64,000 bases of DNA from NCBI GenBank assembly GCA_041660965.1, contig JBAZVH010000001.1, positions 637,117 to 701,116 on the forward strand, in the 5' to 3' direction. The notes beneath the pieces are model-generated. The model was not told the DNA's origin. It saw only the letters and a list, made by a program, of their open reading frames with translations, and made no database searches. The position numbers and the translations under genes were made by a program. How positions within the stretch are numbered: position 1 is the first letter of the stretch; every line of letters begins with the position of its first letter. The DNA is from Candidatus Gracilibacteria bacterium (GTDB lineage Bacteria > Patescibacteriota > Gracilibacteria > BD1-5 > JAGOOR01). This document shows positions 1-10,257 of this stretch, piece by piece.

Positions 1-556
1 GCTTGTTGCTCTTTTGAAGCCATATAGAACAGTTCTTTAAAATATTTGAAAATCCGCAGAAGAAAAAATCTCTCATATCTTGATCATCAAGCTTTGAAAT
101 CTCTGCAAAAATGAAAGCGAGTTTTCTTTTTTCTTCAGGTTTGAACCAATAATCAATCCTTTTATGTTCGGGTGCTTTTACCTTTGTATCTTCACTATAT
201 GTATCCAGTTTTACCTTTAAGGAGGCAAATGCTTCTTCAAGTCTACTTGGATCAATTGGGGTAATTTTTGCTTTTGTGATTAAGACTGCAACAGGATTTA
301 TATCAACCCCTGCTGAACATCTTCCCTTAATTTTTGACTCAACGAGCGTAGTCCCACAACCACCAAAAGGATCAACAATTAAATCCCCCTCTTTTGTATA
401 TTTATCAGCCAAGCGAGAAACTATTTGAGGAATAAATTTTGCGGGATAACGATGATATCCGTGTGTGGCATAAGCTGTATCTTTGCGTGTCTTATCAGAA
501 AAAGACCACGAATAGTCTATTTTTATTTTTGAAAATTTTGTTTTGATTTGGCTCAT
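1..556 (-). CDS. DNA methyltransferase (N4/N6 type), partial
   Basis: The 5' part of a gene running off the left edge; it begins MSQIKTKFSK and about 185 residues are visible. It carries a SAM-binding motif, DLIVDPFGGCGTT, followed by GVDINPVAVL, the motif I region of DNA methylases that modify A or C at exocyclic amines. The catalytic (D/N/S)PP(Y/F) motif lies outside the window, so specificity and intactness cannot be judged. The start ATG at 556-554 is the first in frame. No restriction partner is visible here. It could belong to a restriction-modification system or be an orphan methylase. Confidence 0.75.
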   Translation of the reverse strand, partial: MSQIKTKFSKIKIDYSWSFSDKTRKDTAYATHGYHRYPAKFIPQIVSRLADKYTKEGDLIVDPFGGCGTTLVESKIKGRCSAGVDINPVAVLITKAKITPIDPSRLEEAFASLKVKLDTYSEDTKVKAPEHKRIDYWFKPEEKRKLAFIFAEISKLDDQDMRDFFFCGFSNILKNCSIWLQKSNK

Positions 557-679
557 AGCTATTCCATTAAATCATTGAAATTATATCTTGAGAAATACTA
601 GTGTCCTCAAGCTGTTGATGAGTATATGAGATTTTGAACATTTTACCAAACGAAATAAGAGAATGCTGTATTTTCTCAA

Positions 680-705
680 TAAAAAAACCCACCTACGATA
701 GGTGA
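680..705 (-). terminator. Rho-independent terminator after tRNA-Ser
   Basis: On the minus strand a CACCTA/TAGGTG stem with a short loop is followed by GG and a run of T. It lies just downstream of the tRNA-Ser gene and most likely ends its transcript. Confidence 0.75.
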
Positions 706-719
706 GTTACGATATATTT

Positions 720-807
720 TGGCGGAGGGACTGAGATTCGAACTCAGGGTGACTTGCGCCACGACAGTTTTCAAGACTGTTGCATTAAACCGCTCTGCCA
801 TCCCTCC
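720..807 (-). tRNA. tRNA-Ser (anticodon TGA)
   Basis: Minus-strand cloverleaf with acceptor GGAGGGA/TCCCTCC, discriminator G and an encoded CCA. The anticodon loop is CTTGAAA, giving anticodon TGA, which reads UCN serine codons. A long variable arm (about 15 nt) is present, as expected for class II tRNA-Ser. Confidence 0.93.
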
Positions 808-1228
808 AAAAAAGTGCATAGGCATAGTATAAAAGTGCATAGAAAGGATTACTTTCTTATAACAATTCATTTCTGCTGCATTTATAACGCGTTTGCATTG
901 TAGAAAAAAGACCCAGTCTGTCAAAATTATTTTTCTTTTTCTGATGATTCTTATCGTATCATCATATCTACGTCACTCTCTCAACCTCAACTCAAAAATC
1001 ACAATTTTCTTACCACGAGAAAAGCCCATACATCCAAGAAAAATAGAAAAAAGTATTGCTTCTCTCGGAATATAAGTAAAATTTATAGGAAGACGTAAAA
1101 AGTCCCCTAGATGGTAGAGATAGAGATAGAGCAAAAGAGCGAGAAAGGAACTGTTTTTTCTTATAAAAGAATCAAAAAATCCTGCTCTTTTATTTTTTCT
1201 TCTTTCTCTTTTCTTTTTATAAAAAGTT
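808..1228 (+). repeat. Intergenic stretch with a copy of the AGATAGAGC repeat
   Basis: No convincing gene in 420 nt. Around 1107-1160 there is a purine-rich phrase (GAGATAGAGATAGAGCAAAAGAGCGAGAAAGGAA) that recurs near 7828, 39893, 45186, 45424 and 61873. It precedes the pilin gene. Open frames on either strand here have no family resemblance and overlap the repeat. Confidence 0.5.
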
Positions 1229-1750
1229 ATGCGCAAGCAGTCTGGTTTTACATTGATAGAGCTCATGGTCGTGATGGCAATCATTGCTATCCTGGCGACT
1301 GCTGGTCTCTCAGCGTATACTGGGTATTTGAAGAAAGCGAGGGATGCGACACGAATCGAAGATTTGAGAGCTATAGAAACTATTATACAAGCATCTTTAA
1401 CAGTTAGTGGGAATGCTCCTGATCTGAGTACTCTTATTGCCAGTATTACGAGCACAAATAATGAAAAACTTATCCGAGACCCCTTGTATGATACAGTAAA
1501 TAGCGTTAACAGGGAGGTTTGTCTTTTTGACGCTACAACCCAAGATTTCTGTTGATATTATTATGCTCCGTGTAATAATGGTTGATATATCCTTAGGACT
1601 AAATTTGAATCCACTTCAAATATTATCAAATATACTGATGACCCACTTCAAAATGCTTCGTGAGTTTTAAACTCTATCAATGACTATGATTTATGAAGCT
1701 GTGATGCGTTAATAAATATAGACGATCTTGAGAATGGATTGATTGATTAA
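1229..1750 (+). CDS. Type IV pilin-like protein (N-methylated prepilin)
   Basis: 173 residues once UGA is read as Gly; with the standard code it stops after 108. It begins MRKQSGFTLIELMVVMAII, a class III signal peptide: a short basic leader, the GFTLIEL processing site for prepilin peptidase (cleavage before F, then N-methylation) and a hydrophobic helix of about 22 residues. The C-terminal half (after about residue 70) is a small globular domain with two Cys (VCLFDATTQ and APCNN regions). It is likely exported and assembled into a pilus or pseudopilus. No assembly ATPase or prepilin peptidase lies in the window. It could be a major or minor pilin. The gene ends at TAA just before a terminator. 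Confidence 0.85.
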
Positions 1751-1755
1751 CTAAC

Positions 1756-1787
1756 AAAAAATCCTTAGAGACTCTAAGGATTTTTTG
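1756..1787. terminator. Bidirectional Rho-independent terminator
   Basis: AAAAAATCCTTAGAG and its reverse complement CTCTAAGGATTTTTT are separated by A. With A and T tracts on both sides it can end both the pilin transcript (+) and the PEP-CTERM gene (-). Confidence 0.85.
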
Positions 1788-1830
1788 CGTGAATTATATA
1801 TTACAATTATTTTTGAACTTACTTGGACTC

Positions 1831-2586
1831 TTAATTTTGTCTCTTTCTGCGTAAAAGAGCGAGTGTGCCAGCCACCCCAGCAAGGATCCCAACTCCTGGT
1901 TCTGGAATCGTATTTGGCGCGTATGCAAAATGAAGTCCTTCATTGAGATGTGTATCTCCTGCGACAGCAAATTGCGCATTTCACACACGTGTTGCATCAG
2001 CGTAGTTGGTAAAATTGATAGTTTGTGCTCCCGCATTCACTGGGATATTATAAGAAAAGGGAAGGTCACCAGAATTAATTGCCAATGTCATTGTAGGAGT
2101 TGCATTATTCATTGATTCAGTACCATCAAAAGCGATAATGTCAGCTCATGACCCGCCAACTATCTGATATGCAAATCGACCATTCGCGTCATTAGTAACA
2201 CTCGGAGCTCCACTACTGGCTACCATCTGGTAAAAACCACTTACGGTAAGTACCCCACCATTTGGTCCGACGTCTCCAGCGTTGAGCCCTACTTGGATAG
2301 TAGAACTGTAAATACCGTCAAGACTATTGTTGTTGATAAATATCTGACTAATTCATGGAGTAGTACTGTGTAATTCACTTACGCCACTTACGGATTGATC
2401 GAGTGTTGGTGTGGAGACGGTACTGTTCGGAAGTGTACCACCAATAAGTACCGTTGCCCCTTCCACTTTTTCAGCAGAAGTTGCAATACCGAGAGCAGCA
2501 AGAGCTGTAACGATTTTTGCACTCAATCCTGAGATAGCGCTTACTTTTTTTGATGTTTCTGAATTATTTTCAAGTGTATTTATCAT
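1831..2586 (-). CDS. Secreted protein with PEP-CTERM sorting tail
   Basis: 251 residues. The N-terminus (MINTLENNSETSKKVSAISG) leads into a hydrophobic stretch, IVTALAALGIATSA, that acts as a signal peptide. A beta-rich domain of about 190 residues follows and is shared with the next gene upstream. The C-terminus is a textbook PEP-CTERM signal: IPEP, a hydrophobic helix (GVGILAGVAGTLALL) and the basic end RRKRQN. In known systems this tail is cut by an exosortase (EpsH family) and links the protein to the surface or matrix; no exosortase is visible here. ATG 2586 is preferred to an in-frame TTG at 2649, because that TTG is part of a -35 box. Several UGA codons are read as Gly. Confidence 0.8.
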
Positions 2587-2622
2587 AGGATAAAGAAATA
2601 AAGTAAAACTACTGACAAGTAC

Positions 2623-2649
2623 AGTATAATTATATATTTTACCTGTCAA
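2623..2649 (-). promoter_or_regulatory. Promoter of the PEP-CTERM gene (TTGACA-N15-TATACT)
   Basis: Minus strand: TTGACA at 2649-2644, a 15-nt spacer, TATACT at 2628-2623. The start codon lies 36 nt downstream of the -10 box. The spacer matches that of the paralogous gene's promoter. Confidence 0.65.
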
Positions 2650-2665
2650 ATATTTATTGTATAGA

Positions 2666-3769
2666 TTATTTGGTTTCTATTTTTACTCGGAGAAATCATC
2701 GTGGAGCATTATTTACTGGTATGATACTGCGTACCTTTTCCTCTATAGCACTCTGAGCAACCGTTACCGTATCACTCTTCCATGTTTGTAAATCAGGGGA
2801 TGATTCTACTATATAGTTGAGATTGGTAGCTTCTGGATTCTTTGGGAAAGTAACACACAGATACCGTGCACCATTTATGATTTCAAATTCGCAAACAATA
2901 GGGCTTTTGTTTGCAACAGTTGGGTTAGTACGAAATCAATACTCTGCGAAATTACTCATCCCATCCTTATCAGGATCACCATCGGCTGGAGTCAGCATAC
3001 CGAAGTTATCATATTCCCATTTATCTGGAATACTGTTAGCATTGAGATCAGGATTTGGAGGCATGGTATTTGGTGTGTACGAAAAATGAAGCCCCTCATT
3101 GAGAGTGGGGCCATCTCCCGAGACAGCAAATTGTGCATTTCATACACGTGTCGCATCGGCATAGTTTATCAGATTGACAGTTTGAGCACCAGCACTAATA
3201 GGGATATCGTAAGAGAAAGGAATAGAACCGGAATTAATTGCTACTGTCATTGTAGGAGTCGCATTATTCATTGATTCGGTACCATCAAATGTGACAATAT
3301 CATTTGAAGATCCTCCAACTATATGATAAGCAAATCGACCATTAGCATCATTAGTAACACTTGGAGCTCCACTGCTGGCTACTATCTGGTAAAAACCACT
3401 TACAGTGAGTACTCCACCATTTGGTCCGACGTCTCCAGCGTTGAGCCCTACTTGGATAGTAGAACTGTAAATACCGTCAAGACTATTATTATTTACAAAT
3501 ATCTGACTGATTCATGGTGTAGTACTGTGTAACTCACTCACGCCACTTACAGATTGGTCAAGTGTTGGTGTGGAGACGGTGCTGTTTGGGGCTCAGGTGA
3601 TATTTTTTATTACTCACCCCTCCGCCGAACTCGCCAATCCAAGTGCTGCAACAGCTGCTATAGCGGTTGACTTGAGTTGGCTGAGTTTTCCTCATATAAA
3701 TGCTCCGGTCTTTTTTGGCTGAATTGATTTGTTTGGCTCACGAACTGATGTGTTGGCAGCGAGTTTCAT
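2666..3769 (-). CDS. Secreted paralogue of the PEP-CTERM protein with Asp-rich C-terminal module
   Basis: 367 residues. After a charged N-terminus and the hydrophobic segment STAIAAVAALGLASSA, residues 50-250 are closely similar to the downstream PEP-CTERM protein (shared strings such as TVSTPTLDQSVSGVSELHST and VGLNAGDVGPNGGVLTVSGF). The C-terminus differs: instead of PEP-CTERM it has a Ca-binding-like stretch (DLNANSIPDKWE ... DGDPDKDGMSNFAEY), as in thrombospondin type 3 repeats, then a short beta domain ending FLRVKIETK. The two genes form a tandem duplication in which the repeated domain is kept and the anchoring end was swapped. It is probably secreted; its role is unknown. About six UGA codons are read as Gly. 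Confidence 0.75.
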
Positions 3770-3816
3770 ACTCAAGAGAGTGGTTATCTCACGAACTAAC
3801 ACATATATTATACGAC

Positions 3817-3843
3817 TATGTTTACCCTGTCAATATATTTGTG
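3817..3843 (-). promoter_or_regulatory. Promoter of the secreted paralogue (TTGACA-N15-TATAAT)
   Basis: Minus strand: TTGACA at 3843-3838, a 15-nt spacer, TATAAT at 3822-3817. The ATG is at 3769, giving a leader of about 40 nt. Confidence 0.7.
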
Positions 3844-3898
3844 TGAGTTTTTATAAGTCCAGGACTTAAGATGCATCAATTATGGGAGCTTTGACTCA

Positions 3899-3926
3899 GA
3901 AAAACCCCCCATTTCTGGGAGTCTTT
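3899..3926 (-). terminator. Possible terminator of the TSP1/SLH gene
   Basis: Minus strand AAAAGACTCCC-AGAAAT-GGGGGGTTTTT can form a stem with a T tail 15-40 nt after the TAA of the surface-protein gene. The stem has mismatches. Confidence 0.45.
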
Positions 3927-3940
3927 TCTTATATGGGAAT

Positions 3941-5281
3941 TTATTGACACAAATCTGGGAAGAGCATACAGAAAGGATCTTCTATAACCACATTGATTCG
4001 TTTAGAGCAGCTCACAATACTTGCATCAAGGAGAGTCGGATCAGTCGTGATGCTCTGATTAAAATAATTGTGAAATGTCGCAAGAGAAAGATAGGTATCT
4101 CCTCGAGTCGCTCCTCAAGTCATAATGAGCGTGTCAGCATTTATGATGCCGAGACTTTTAATAAGAGCACGAACTCCAGCGAGTGAACTATCATAGAGCC
4201 CGATACATTGTGACTTGAGATTGAGAACGAGAATTTCATACACTGAGAGCGCGTTTGTTCCTCAAAATAGAGTTTTCCCTTGTTCATTGGTTTGTCGTGA
4301 GATAAGCCCATTTGCAAGGGCGGTTTCAGCTATGGCACAAACCCATGGTTCTGAGATATCACTAAAAATATTTTGGCATTGATAACCCCTCGCTGGTAAT
4401 AATTTCATAGCAGTGAGCATGATTTTGAGATATTCTTGTCGAGTGATTGCCTCATCGAGTCCATAATTTTCAGGCGTATCAAAATGACTCGCGATAATAC
4501 CAATATTAGCAAGTGCATTAGCTGCATCCATAGGATTATTCTCAAAGAGAGAGGATTGCATCTGTGTCTTACTCGTTACAACACATGGACGAGAAGACTC
4601 ATTTGGTATACCACAATAGGATATATCGACTGGCTGACCAGAGTAAGTTTCTATACATTGAGTGGTACGATATTGTATACTATTTGAGCATGTTCCCCAT
4701 TCACCGATTATCCATCCATACACCATAATGCTCTGTGCATAGCATGTTTCTCCTGTTGATGAACCGACGATTCCACATCTCCATTTCCACATACCTTCTC
4801 CATTTGATCCAAGAGTTGTTGGGTCAAATGTGACGCCCATCACGACACTTCCTGAAGCACAGAGATTTTCCGACGGGGGAGCAATAAATACATCCTTGGT
4901 AGCACTTCCACACTTTGGTGTGAGATAACACAGTTCATATTCACTGATTCTTTGATTGGTTTTTACGAGGTCACGAGTGACATCGCGTAATTTTGCCACA
5001 TCTTGCTGACATTTGCCTTGTTCTTTCTTCTTGAGTTTCTTACAAGTATCATTGGCTACATTGGGATCAGAGAGAAGACGTGTCTGTATGTCTCCGAGAC
5101 GTTTTTGCTCCTTGAGATTCTTCTGATATTCCCGTGTTTCTTTATCCTTGTTTTTGTTGCAAACAAAAGTATTTTTATTAGCATTACCACCATCTCTATC
5201 AGTTTGGGATATACCAAAAGAAATACCAACGGTCAGAAGAATAACAGCGAAAACGATGGCATTCTTTGCAGTGTGTATCAT
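3941..5281 (-). CDS. Surface protein with thrombospondin-1-like and S-layer homology regions
   Basis: 446 residues with UGA as Gly. N-terminal hydrophobic signal (AKNAIVFAVILLTVGISFGI), then a charged Lys/Glu-rich helical region with paired Cys (about 30-130). A TSP type 1-like repeat follows near 195-240: GEWGTCSNSIQYRTTQC with downstream Cys residues and SSRPC. From about 255 there are SLH-like features (ALANIGII, ITRQEYLKIMLTA, FSDISEPWVCAIAETALANG, then LSVYEILVLN). SLH domains usually bind secondary cell-wall polymers, so this is probably wall-anchored and exposed. The C-terminus (ALIKSLG to LFPDLCQ) is unassigned. The gene stands alone. Confidence 0.72.
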
Positions 5282-5431
5282 AAAAAATGATAAAAAATAG
5301 AGCGTTCTTTCAAAAAATATACCAATGGCAAATAAATCGAAGTGGACACTATGAATAGTAGTAATTATTACACTTTGTCAAATATTTTCTGTAGGAATTT
5401 TCAAGAGAGGGAGACGATTTTTTGCTCACCA

Positions 5432-5869
5432 CTATAGTCCCTTCTCCATGAGAATGGTGTGTATCTTTTGTTCCACTTCCTCCATTTTTTGAGCGTCTTT
5501 CTCCCTCTCATGGTCATACCCCATCATATGGACCATTCAGTGTATGATGATGTATTGTAGTTGTTCCTTATAGGTCGTTCATCGCTCTGACGCATAGAGC
5601 TTTATTTTTTCTAGACAGAGATAGATCTCCCCTGCGATATCTTTTTCCGTTTGCACACTTTCCAGGTAGGGGAAAGTCAGAATATCTGTTGCTCATTTTT
5701 TCCCACGATATTGAGTATTGAGGCGAGTGATCTCTTCAAGCGATACTGCGATGATGTTGATAGATCCTTTTTGTGGGATCTTGGTAACTTCTTCGAGTGC
5801 TCTTCAGACACTTTGGATATATTTTTTTGTCAGTATTTTAGGGGTGTCAAAGAGGGTATAATAAAACAT
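5432..5869 (-). CDS. ybeY: Endoribonuclease YbeY (16S rRNA maturation)
   Basis: 145 residues, normal length for the family. YbeY is a zinc metallo-endoribonuclease acting in 16S rRNA 3' processing and ribosome quality control. The metal site is visible as HGMVHMMGYDH (three His; consensus HGxLHLxGYDH), and its Gly is encoded by UGA. Upstream are the conserved blocks LNTQYRGKKGATDILTFPY and DIAGEIYLC. The standard code would cut this gene into four pieces, which explains why no long frame appears. The start ATG at 5869 lies 8 nt after the stop of the DUF4012 gene, so the two are likely co-transcribed. The 150 nt between its stop and the surface-protein gene show no gene. Confidence 0.92.
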
Positions 5870-5877
5870 ACTTTTGT

Positions 5878-7815
5878 TTATTGGTAAAATTGTTCGGAGA
5901 GGACTTTGCCATCTTTTTCTATGCGGAATATGGTGTCTTTGAGTCCTGCTTGTTTAAAGAACTTTGTCTGCGTGTTGCACTGATCTTTTGGCAGCGTGTA
6001 CTGAAACTTGAGTGTCGAATTTCCCCCTGGTCGGGTCGTGATATAGCCACCAAGAATGGTGTGAGGATATCTGGTTTGCACGTTTTCAAGACGTATTTTC
6101 CCTCGAGAGCTAAGAGTGGCTCATGCAGGGAGTATAAATCTGATATATTGCTTATTGTCCCCGCTGCCTTGTATCGGCAAGAGCGCAGGGAGTTTCTCAG
6201 TGATACCGAGATCATGTGCCATTTTTTTGACCGAAGCTTCTATTGCTACATTCCAGCCATGTTTTTGTGTGAGTGTGACTTCGCGTGTACAGCTGTTGAT
6301 TTGTTTGACGATAAATGTTCGTTGCATCATCCTGTCTGTTTTATTATTACTGATTGAAGTAAATATCGGGTAGATGAAGTCTCATTGATACTCTTTCCAG
6401 GTATCGAAGAGGTGGAGATCATCTATGGCTTGCTGAGTTTTTTTATCCGGAGAAGCGAGAAGGATCTCTCCATCTTCGATATGTCTCCAGAGAATCTTTG
6501 CTACATCCGCTGTTTTGCCTTGTTGGATAATAGTATCGATAAGAGCTCATCATAACATATGAATCACTCCCTTTGGTGTTGAGCTGATTTTTTCTTTTGC
6601 CTCTACGAGCATAGAGAGTATGAGGGAGATATTGCTCTGATTGAGCTTGACTGGTATTCCGGTTACTTGCATCGGTCCGACCAGATTCATAATATCAGTC
6701 AAAAGTCATGTATTGATGCCGATCACGAGAGCGACTTCTCCGATGTCTGTTGTTTTTAGGAGCGTATTTATCTCTTCGGCACTTTCTGCGAAAGTAGGGA
6801 AATAATTGGCATCTCTGACGCGAAACTCGATTGGTTTTCCGGGAAATGTTTTTGATTTTAATTGATTAATTCATTCTGGAGAAGGGGTGTATCCTGTGAT
6901 TGTATGATCGATTTGATAGATATCATGAAAGGATATATTGGTTATTTTTCATTTCTCAAATTCTACGAGAAACACTGTTCCAGGAAATCATCCTCCTGCT
7001 CTGAGCTCATCATTGTTTTGATTGAGTATCAGGATTTTAGTCGGATGTTCTTCTCCGAGGATCGCATACCATACCTTTTTGTATTTCAGAAATGCCTCTA
7101 CAGAATTTATATAGTGTGTGTATTTTTTTTGAAATCAGCTCTCGAGAGGTGCAATTTTTGCCGCAGAATTCATCAATGTTTTTATATTTTTGATACCATC
7201 ACTTGATATCACCCATAATGTTTCTAGCAGTGGGAAAATACTTTCCTGCTGTGATTTTTTTTTCCACCCGATCATAGTCTGAATCATTTGTCTGATTCAG
7301 TCACTCTGATAGATGAGGAGACGCGTATTTTTGAGTATCTGCCCATAGCTCGTCAAGGGTTCGAGAGGAATCGGAGAATTATCAGCCACGAGTCATAAAA
7401 TCTGATAATCTCGCCAGAGTCCGTGCACAGTTTTTTGGAGCATATCAATGTTGATATATTTTCCTGGAGAGGACTGTATCAGTTTTATGGTTGTCTCTGT
7501 TCGTATCACGAATCAGACACCATACACGATAAAGCTCAAAAATACGAGTAATACTATAACTCCTATATGTCTTTTCTCCAGAGAATTTCAGAATTTTTTG
7601 ATGTGTTCCTGGAGTCGGAAAATCTTTTCGCCAGTTGTTATTTTTCGGAGATTTTTCGTGTGTCTGTGTTTTTCGGTGAGTATGATTTCTTGTCTTTTTG
7701 CTTGTATATCTCGATGAATTTTCCCTCCTGTATTTTTTTTGAGTATTTCATGAGCCGTCTCTTTGCCACCAGGAGGTTTCTTTTTTCAGCGGAAGATGGT
7801 ATCGAAGGAGGACAT
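5878..7815 (-). CDS. DUF4012 membrane protein
   Basis: 645 residues, assembled from fragments by reading about 18 UGA codons as Gly. The N-terminus is basic and cytoplasmic (MSSFDTIFRGKKK), with one transmembrane helix at about 84-104. An extracytoplasmic helical region follows, then the DUF4012 domain from about residue 240. The family hallmark ILILNQNNDELRAGGGFPGT is present, and the C-terminal beta part contains YPHTILGGYITTRPGGNS. DUF4012 proteins are large, single-pass and common in Patescibacteria and actinobacteria. Their function is not established; envelope or polysaccharide roles are suggested by neighbours elsewhere. Start ATG 7815 follows an in-frame TAA. It forms a two-gene operon with ybeY. 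Confidence 0.85.
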
Positions 7816-8016
7816 TTAGTAAAAGAGATAGAGCTAGAGCAGAAGATAGAGAAAGGATTTTTTGGTAACCAATTAAAGAATAGTGATAGTTATAGTCATA
7901 GGTAGGAATTCGCCACGGCGAACAGGTTATTGGTTCGGAAAACCATACCTCAACTTACATAAGCACTTACACACATACATACTCAAGCACTTGTAACAAT
8001 CTACTAAACTTTTCCC
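7816..8016 (+). repeat. Composite intergenic repeat
   Basis: 200 nt without a gene, built of phrases found elsewhere: AGAGCAGAAGATAGAGAAAGGA, AGTTATAGTCATAGGTAGGAA, the imperfect palindrome TTCGCCACGGCGAA, TTATTGGTTCGGAA, and low-complexity ACTTACACACATACATACTC / AAGCACTTG. The same blocks, in similar order, occur at 34965, 48785, 58310 (inverted) and 61870. Confidence 0.65.
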
Positions 8017-9435
8017 CTACCCCACGCTTCCCTCCATTTCCAGTGCAATCAGCGCGTTCAATTCTGCGGCGTATTCGAGAGGAAGTTCTTTGACTATCGG
8101 AGAAATAAATCCATTGATAATCATCGCTTTGGCAGCGTCTTCGGCGATGCCTCGACTGCGCAAGTAGTACATCTGTTCTTCACTGATTTTCCCCGCGCTC
8201 GCCTCGTGGGCGCAAATCGCTGACGTATTTTTGACGCGGATATCAGGAATAGTATCATTTTTTGACAGACTATCAAGAATAAGAGCATCACAATCTATCC
8301 GACTCACAGCATTATGTGCGGAAGGGAGGATATCGAGAAGCCCTCGATAGGTGGAAAGTCCTCCTCACTTTGAGAGGGATTTCATAATCACATTGGACGA
8401 CGTATCTTCTCCGATATGGATAACCTTGGCACCACCATCGACTTCCATACCAGCATTGGCAAAAGCGATACCGAGGTGATCACAGCGAGATTTTTTTCCT
8501 TTCAAGATACTGCATGGATAGAGCATCGTGACACCACTTCAGAAATTTCCTCCTACCCATTCCATATAACCCTCTTCTTCGACGACCGCCCGTTTTGTAT
8601 TGAGATTATAGGTATCAAGCGACCAGTTCTCGACCGAGGTATATCGCATCGTCGCACGCTTGCCGACAAATATCTCGACCATACCAGCGTGTAAGCTCGG
8701 CGTATTATATTTTGGTGCGCTGCAACCCTCGATATAGTGAGCCGTTGCATCGTCTTCGACGATCATCAGCGTGTGTTCAAATTGTCCTCCAGACTTTACA
8801 TTCATACGGAAATACGCTTGCAATGGTTCAGATATTTTCACCCCCTTTGGTACATAGAGAAAAGTTCCTCCTGACCACACGGCTCCGTGGAGAGCGGCAA
8901 AGATGTGGTCATTCGCTGGAATCAATTTCATAAAATACTTTTGTACCAACTCTGTATGTTCATGCACGGCGACAGACATATCCTCAAATATCACGCCCTG
9001 GTCTCGGAGTGATTGCTTGAGATTGTGATACACGACCTCGCTATCATACTGTGCACCGACACCAGCCAGCATCGTGCGCTCTGCTTCGGGTATTCAGAGG
9101 CGCTCAAACGTGTTTTTTATCGTATCTGGGACATCATCCCATGAGAGAGCATTTGAGGCCCCTTCTGGCCGAGCATAGTAGCAGATTTTAGACAAGTCCA
9201 ATTTACTGAGGTCTGGTCCCCAGGTTGGGAGAGATTTTTCTTGAAATACTTTCAAACTTGCGAGGCGTTTCTCGAGCATCCACTCTGGCTCTTTATTTTG
9301 TTCCCAGATTTTTCGTACGACTGATTCAGAAACCCCATACTCAAACTCATTTGAATACACTGCCTCATCGTGGCCATCAAAGAGGGCACGAGAGACTTCT
9401 CAAAAAGCAGATATATTTTCAGCATCACTTGACAT
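8017..9435 (-). CDS. sufB: Fe-S cluster scaffold protein SufB
   Basis: 472 residues, typical length. SufB forms the SufBC2D complex that assembles Fe-S clusters in the cytoplasm. The conserved SufB core is clear: LAGVGAQYDSEVVYH, GVIFEDMSVAVHEH, the parallel beta-helix region (FVGKRATMRYTSVENWS), and the C-terminal AGKISEEQMYYLRSRG. The frame is continuous from ATG 9435 with UGA as Gly at several places (SAFGEVSRAL, FERLGIPEAE, GGNFGSGV). sufC is not in the window, and a short SufD-like gene lies 16 kb away, so the usual suf operon is dispersed. A divergent copy of its first codons lies at 9902-9950. Confidence 0.93.
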
Positions 9436-9523
9436 TTCTTTTTAATCTATAAATTATAGGAGTCAGTAGATAGAGTGTACACATTTTTTGCATGAGGCAA
9501 CATCTAATTTTTTATATTCATCT

Positions 9524-9889
9524 ATGATAATGTGGTTCTGAGCTTGACTTGCTTTAATGAAATCCCGATGAGAACAACTCTCTGGTGAAGAAAGTGATAA
9601 TGATATAGTAAGTGATAATGCTTATCGTATCCCCCTTCCTTCAAAACCCGACATGAAGCCATCGAGATCACCATATCGTCCAACAAATCGTGAATATGCT
9701 CTCTACGTGGCAACTTTGGTAGCAGGAATACTCCTCTCACAATTGGCTCAAAATGATAATGCGGAAGCAGTATTATGACATATAAATTCTGAAATTTTGA
9801 ACACTCTTTGAGCGGGTGTCTCGACCGTGTCACTTTTACGATGGGCATTACATGAGTGTGGGTTTATCGAAAGAAATAAAAGTAAATAA
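9524..9889 (+). CDS. Small membrane protein, unknown
   Basis: 121 residues visible only with UGA as Gly (five recoded codons). It begins MIMWFGAGLALMKSRGEQ; a charged/proline region (about 20-65) precedes a hydrophobic helix, YALYVATLVAGILLSQLA, and a shorter hydrophobic C-terminus. The next gene (10001) has a similar size and one-or-two-helix layout, so both may be related inner-membrane proteins; I cannot assign a family. An alternative ATG is two codons downstream. The gene lies between sufB and a broken sufB-like start, suggesting it arrived by insertion. Confidence 0.6.
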
Positions 9890-9901
9890 GACTATTAAAG
9901 A

Positions 9902-9950
9902 CGGTACGAGAAACTTCTCAAAAAGCTTGAATATCGTCGTTGGTTGACAT
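9902..9950 (-). pseudogene. Remnant of a sufB 5' end
   Basis: The minus strand reads MSTNDDIQAFGEVSRTV, matching the SufB start MSSDAENISAFGEVSRAL in the same orientation, including the UGA-encoded Gly. After this the similarity ends and the frame stops at TAA about 12 codons later. It looks like a scar from a duplication or insertion next to sufB. Confidence 0.6.
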
Positions 9951-10000
9951 TTATTTTTCGCGTATAAAATGATAGATGGATTATAGCTAATTTTTATTTT

Positions 10001-10228
10001 ATGCCACCAAAATCTTCACCAGAAATTGAACAAGCGGGTAATGTGATTTTAGGGATGGGGGTTTTGTCGATGGCACTTGGACTTGCAATTGCTAAAACTC
10101 ACGAAACTATTGAGCAAATTATACCACTAGAAAAGTTTGCTGGAGAACAAATTATGGGCGTTTCGGGTATAGCTATCCTCTTTGCTCTCCTAGCGAAGTA
10201 TCATCAAAATCATCGATACCAAGGGTAG
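10001..10228 (+). CDS. Small two-helix membrane protein, unknown
   Basis: 75 residues: MPPKSSPEIEQ, hydrophobic helix NVILGMGVLSMALGLAIA, a polar loop with several Glu (HETIEQIIPLEKFAGEQ), helix IMGVSGIAILFALLAKY, and the basic tail HQNHRYQG. It ends at TAG. No family is recognised. T-rich sequence rather than a Shine-Dalgarno precedes the ATG. Confidence 0.6.
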   Translation: MPPKSSPEIEQAGNVILGMGVLSMALGLAIAKTHETIEQIIPLEKFAGEQIMGVSGIAILFALLAKYHQNHRYQG

Positions 10229-10257
10229 TGAAAAGTAGGTTTTGTCACGAGAAAGAT

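Noticed and set aside
973..1455. 160-codon minus-strand frame
   Set aside because: It overlaps the pilin gene and repeat DNA and shows no family features.
2587..2649. TTG start at 2649 for the PEP-CTERM gene
   Set aside because: The TTG is part of a TTGACA -35 box paired with a TATACT box; the ATG at 2586 fits the signal peptide.
9522..9848. Minus-strand frame of 108 codons
   Set aside because: Shadow of the plus-strand code-25 gene at 9524-9889.
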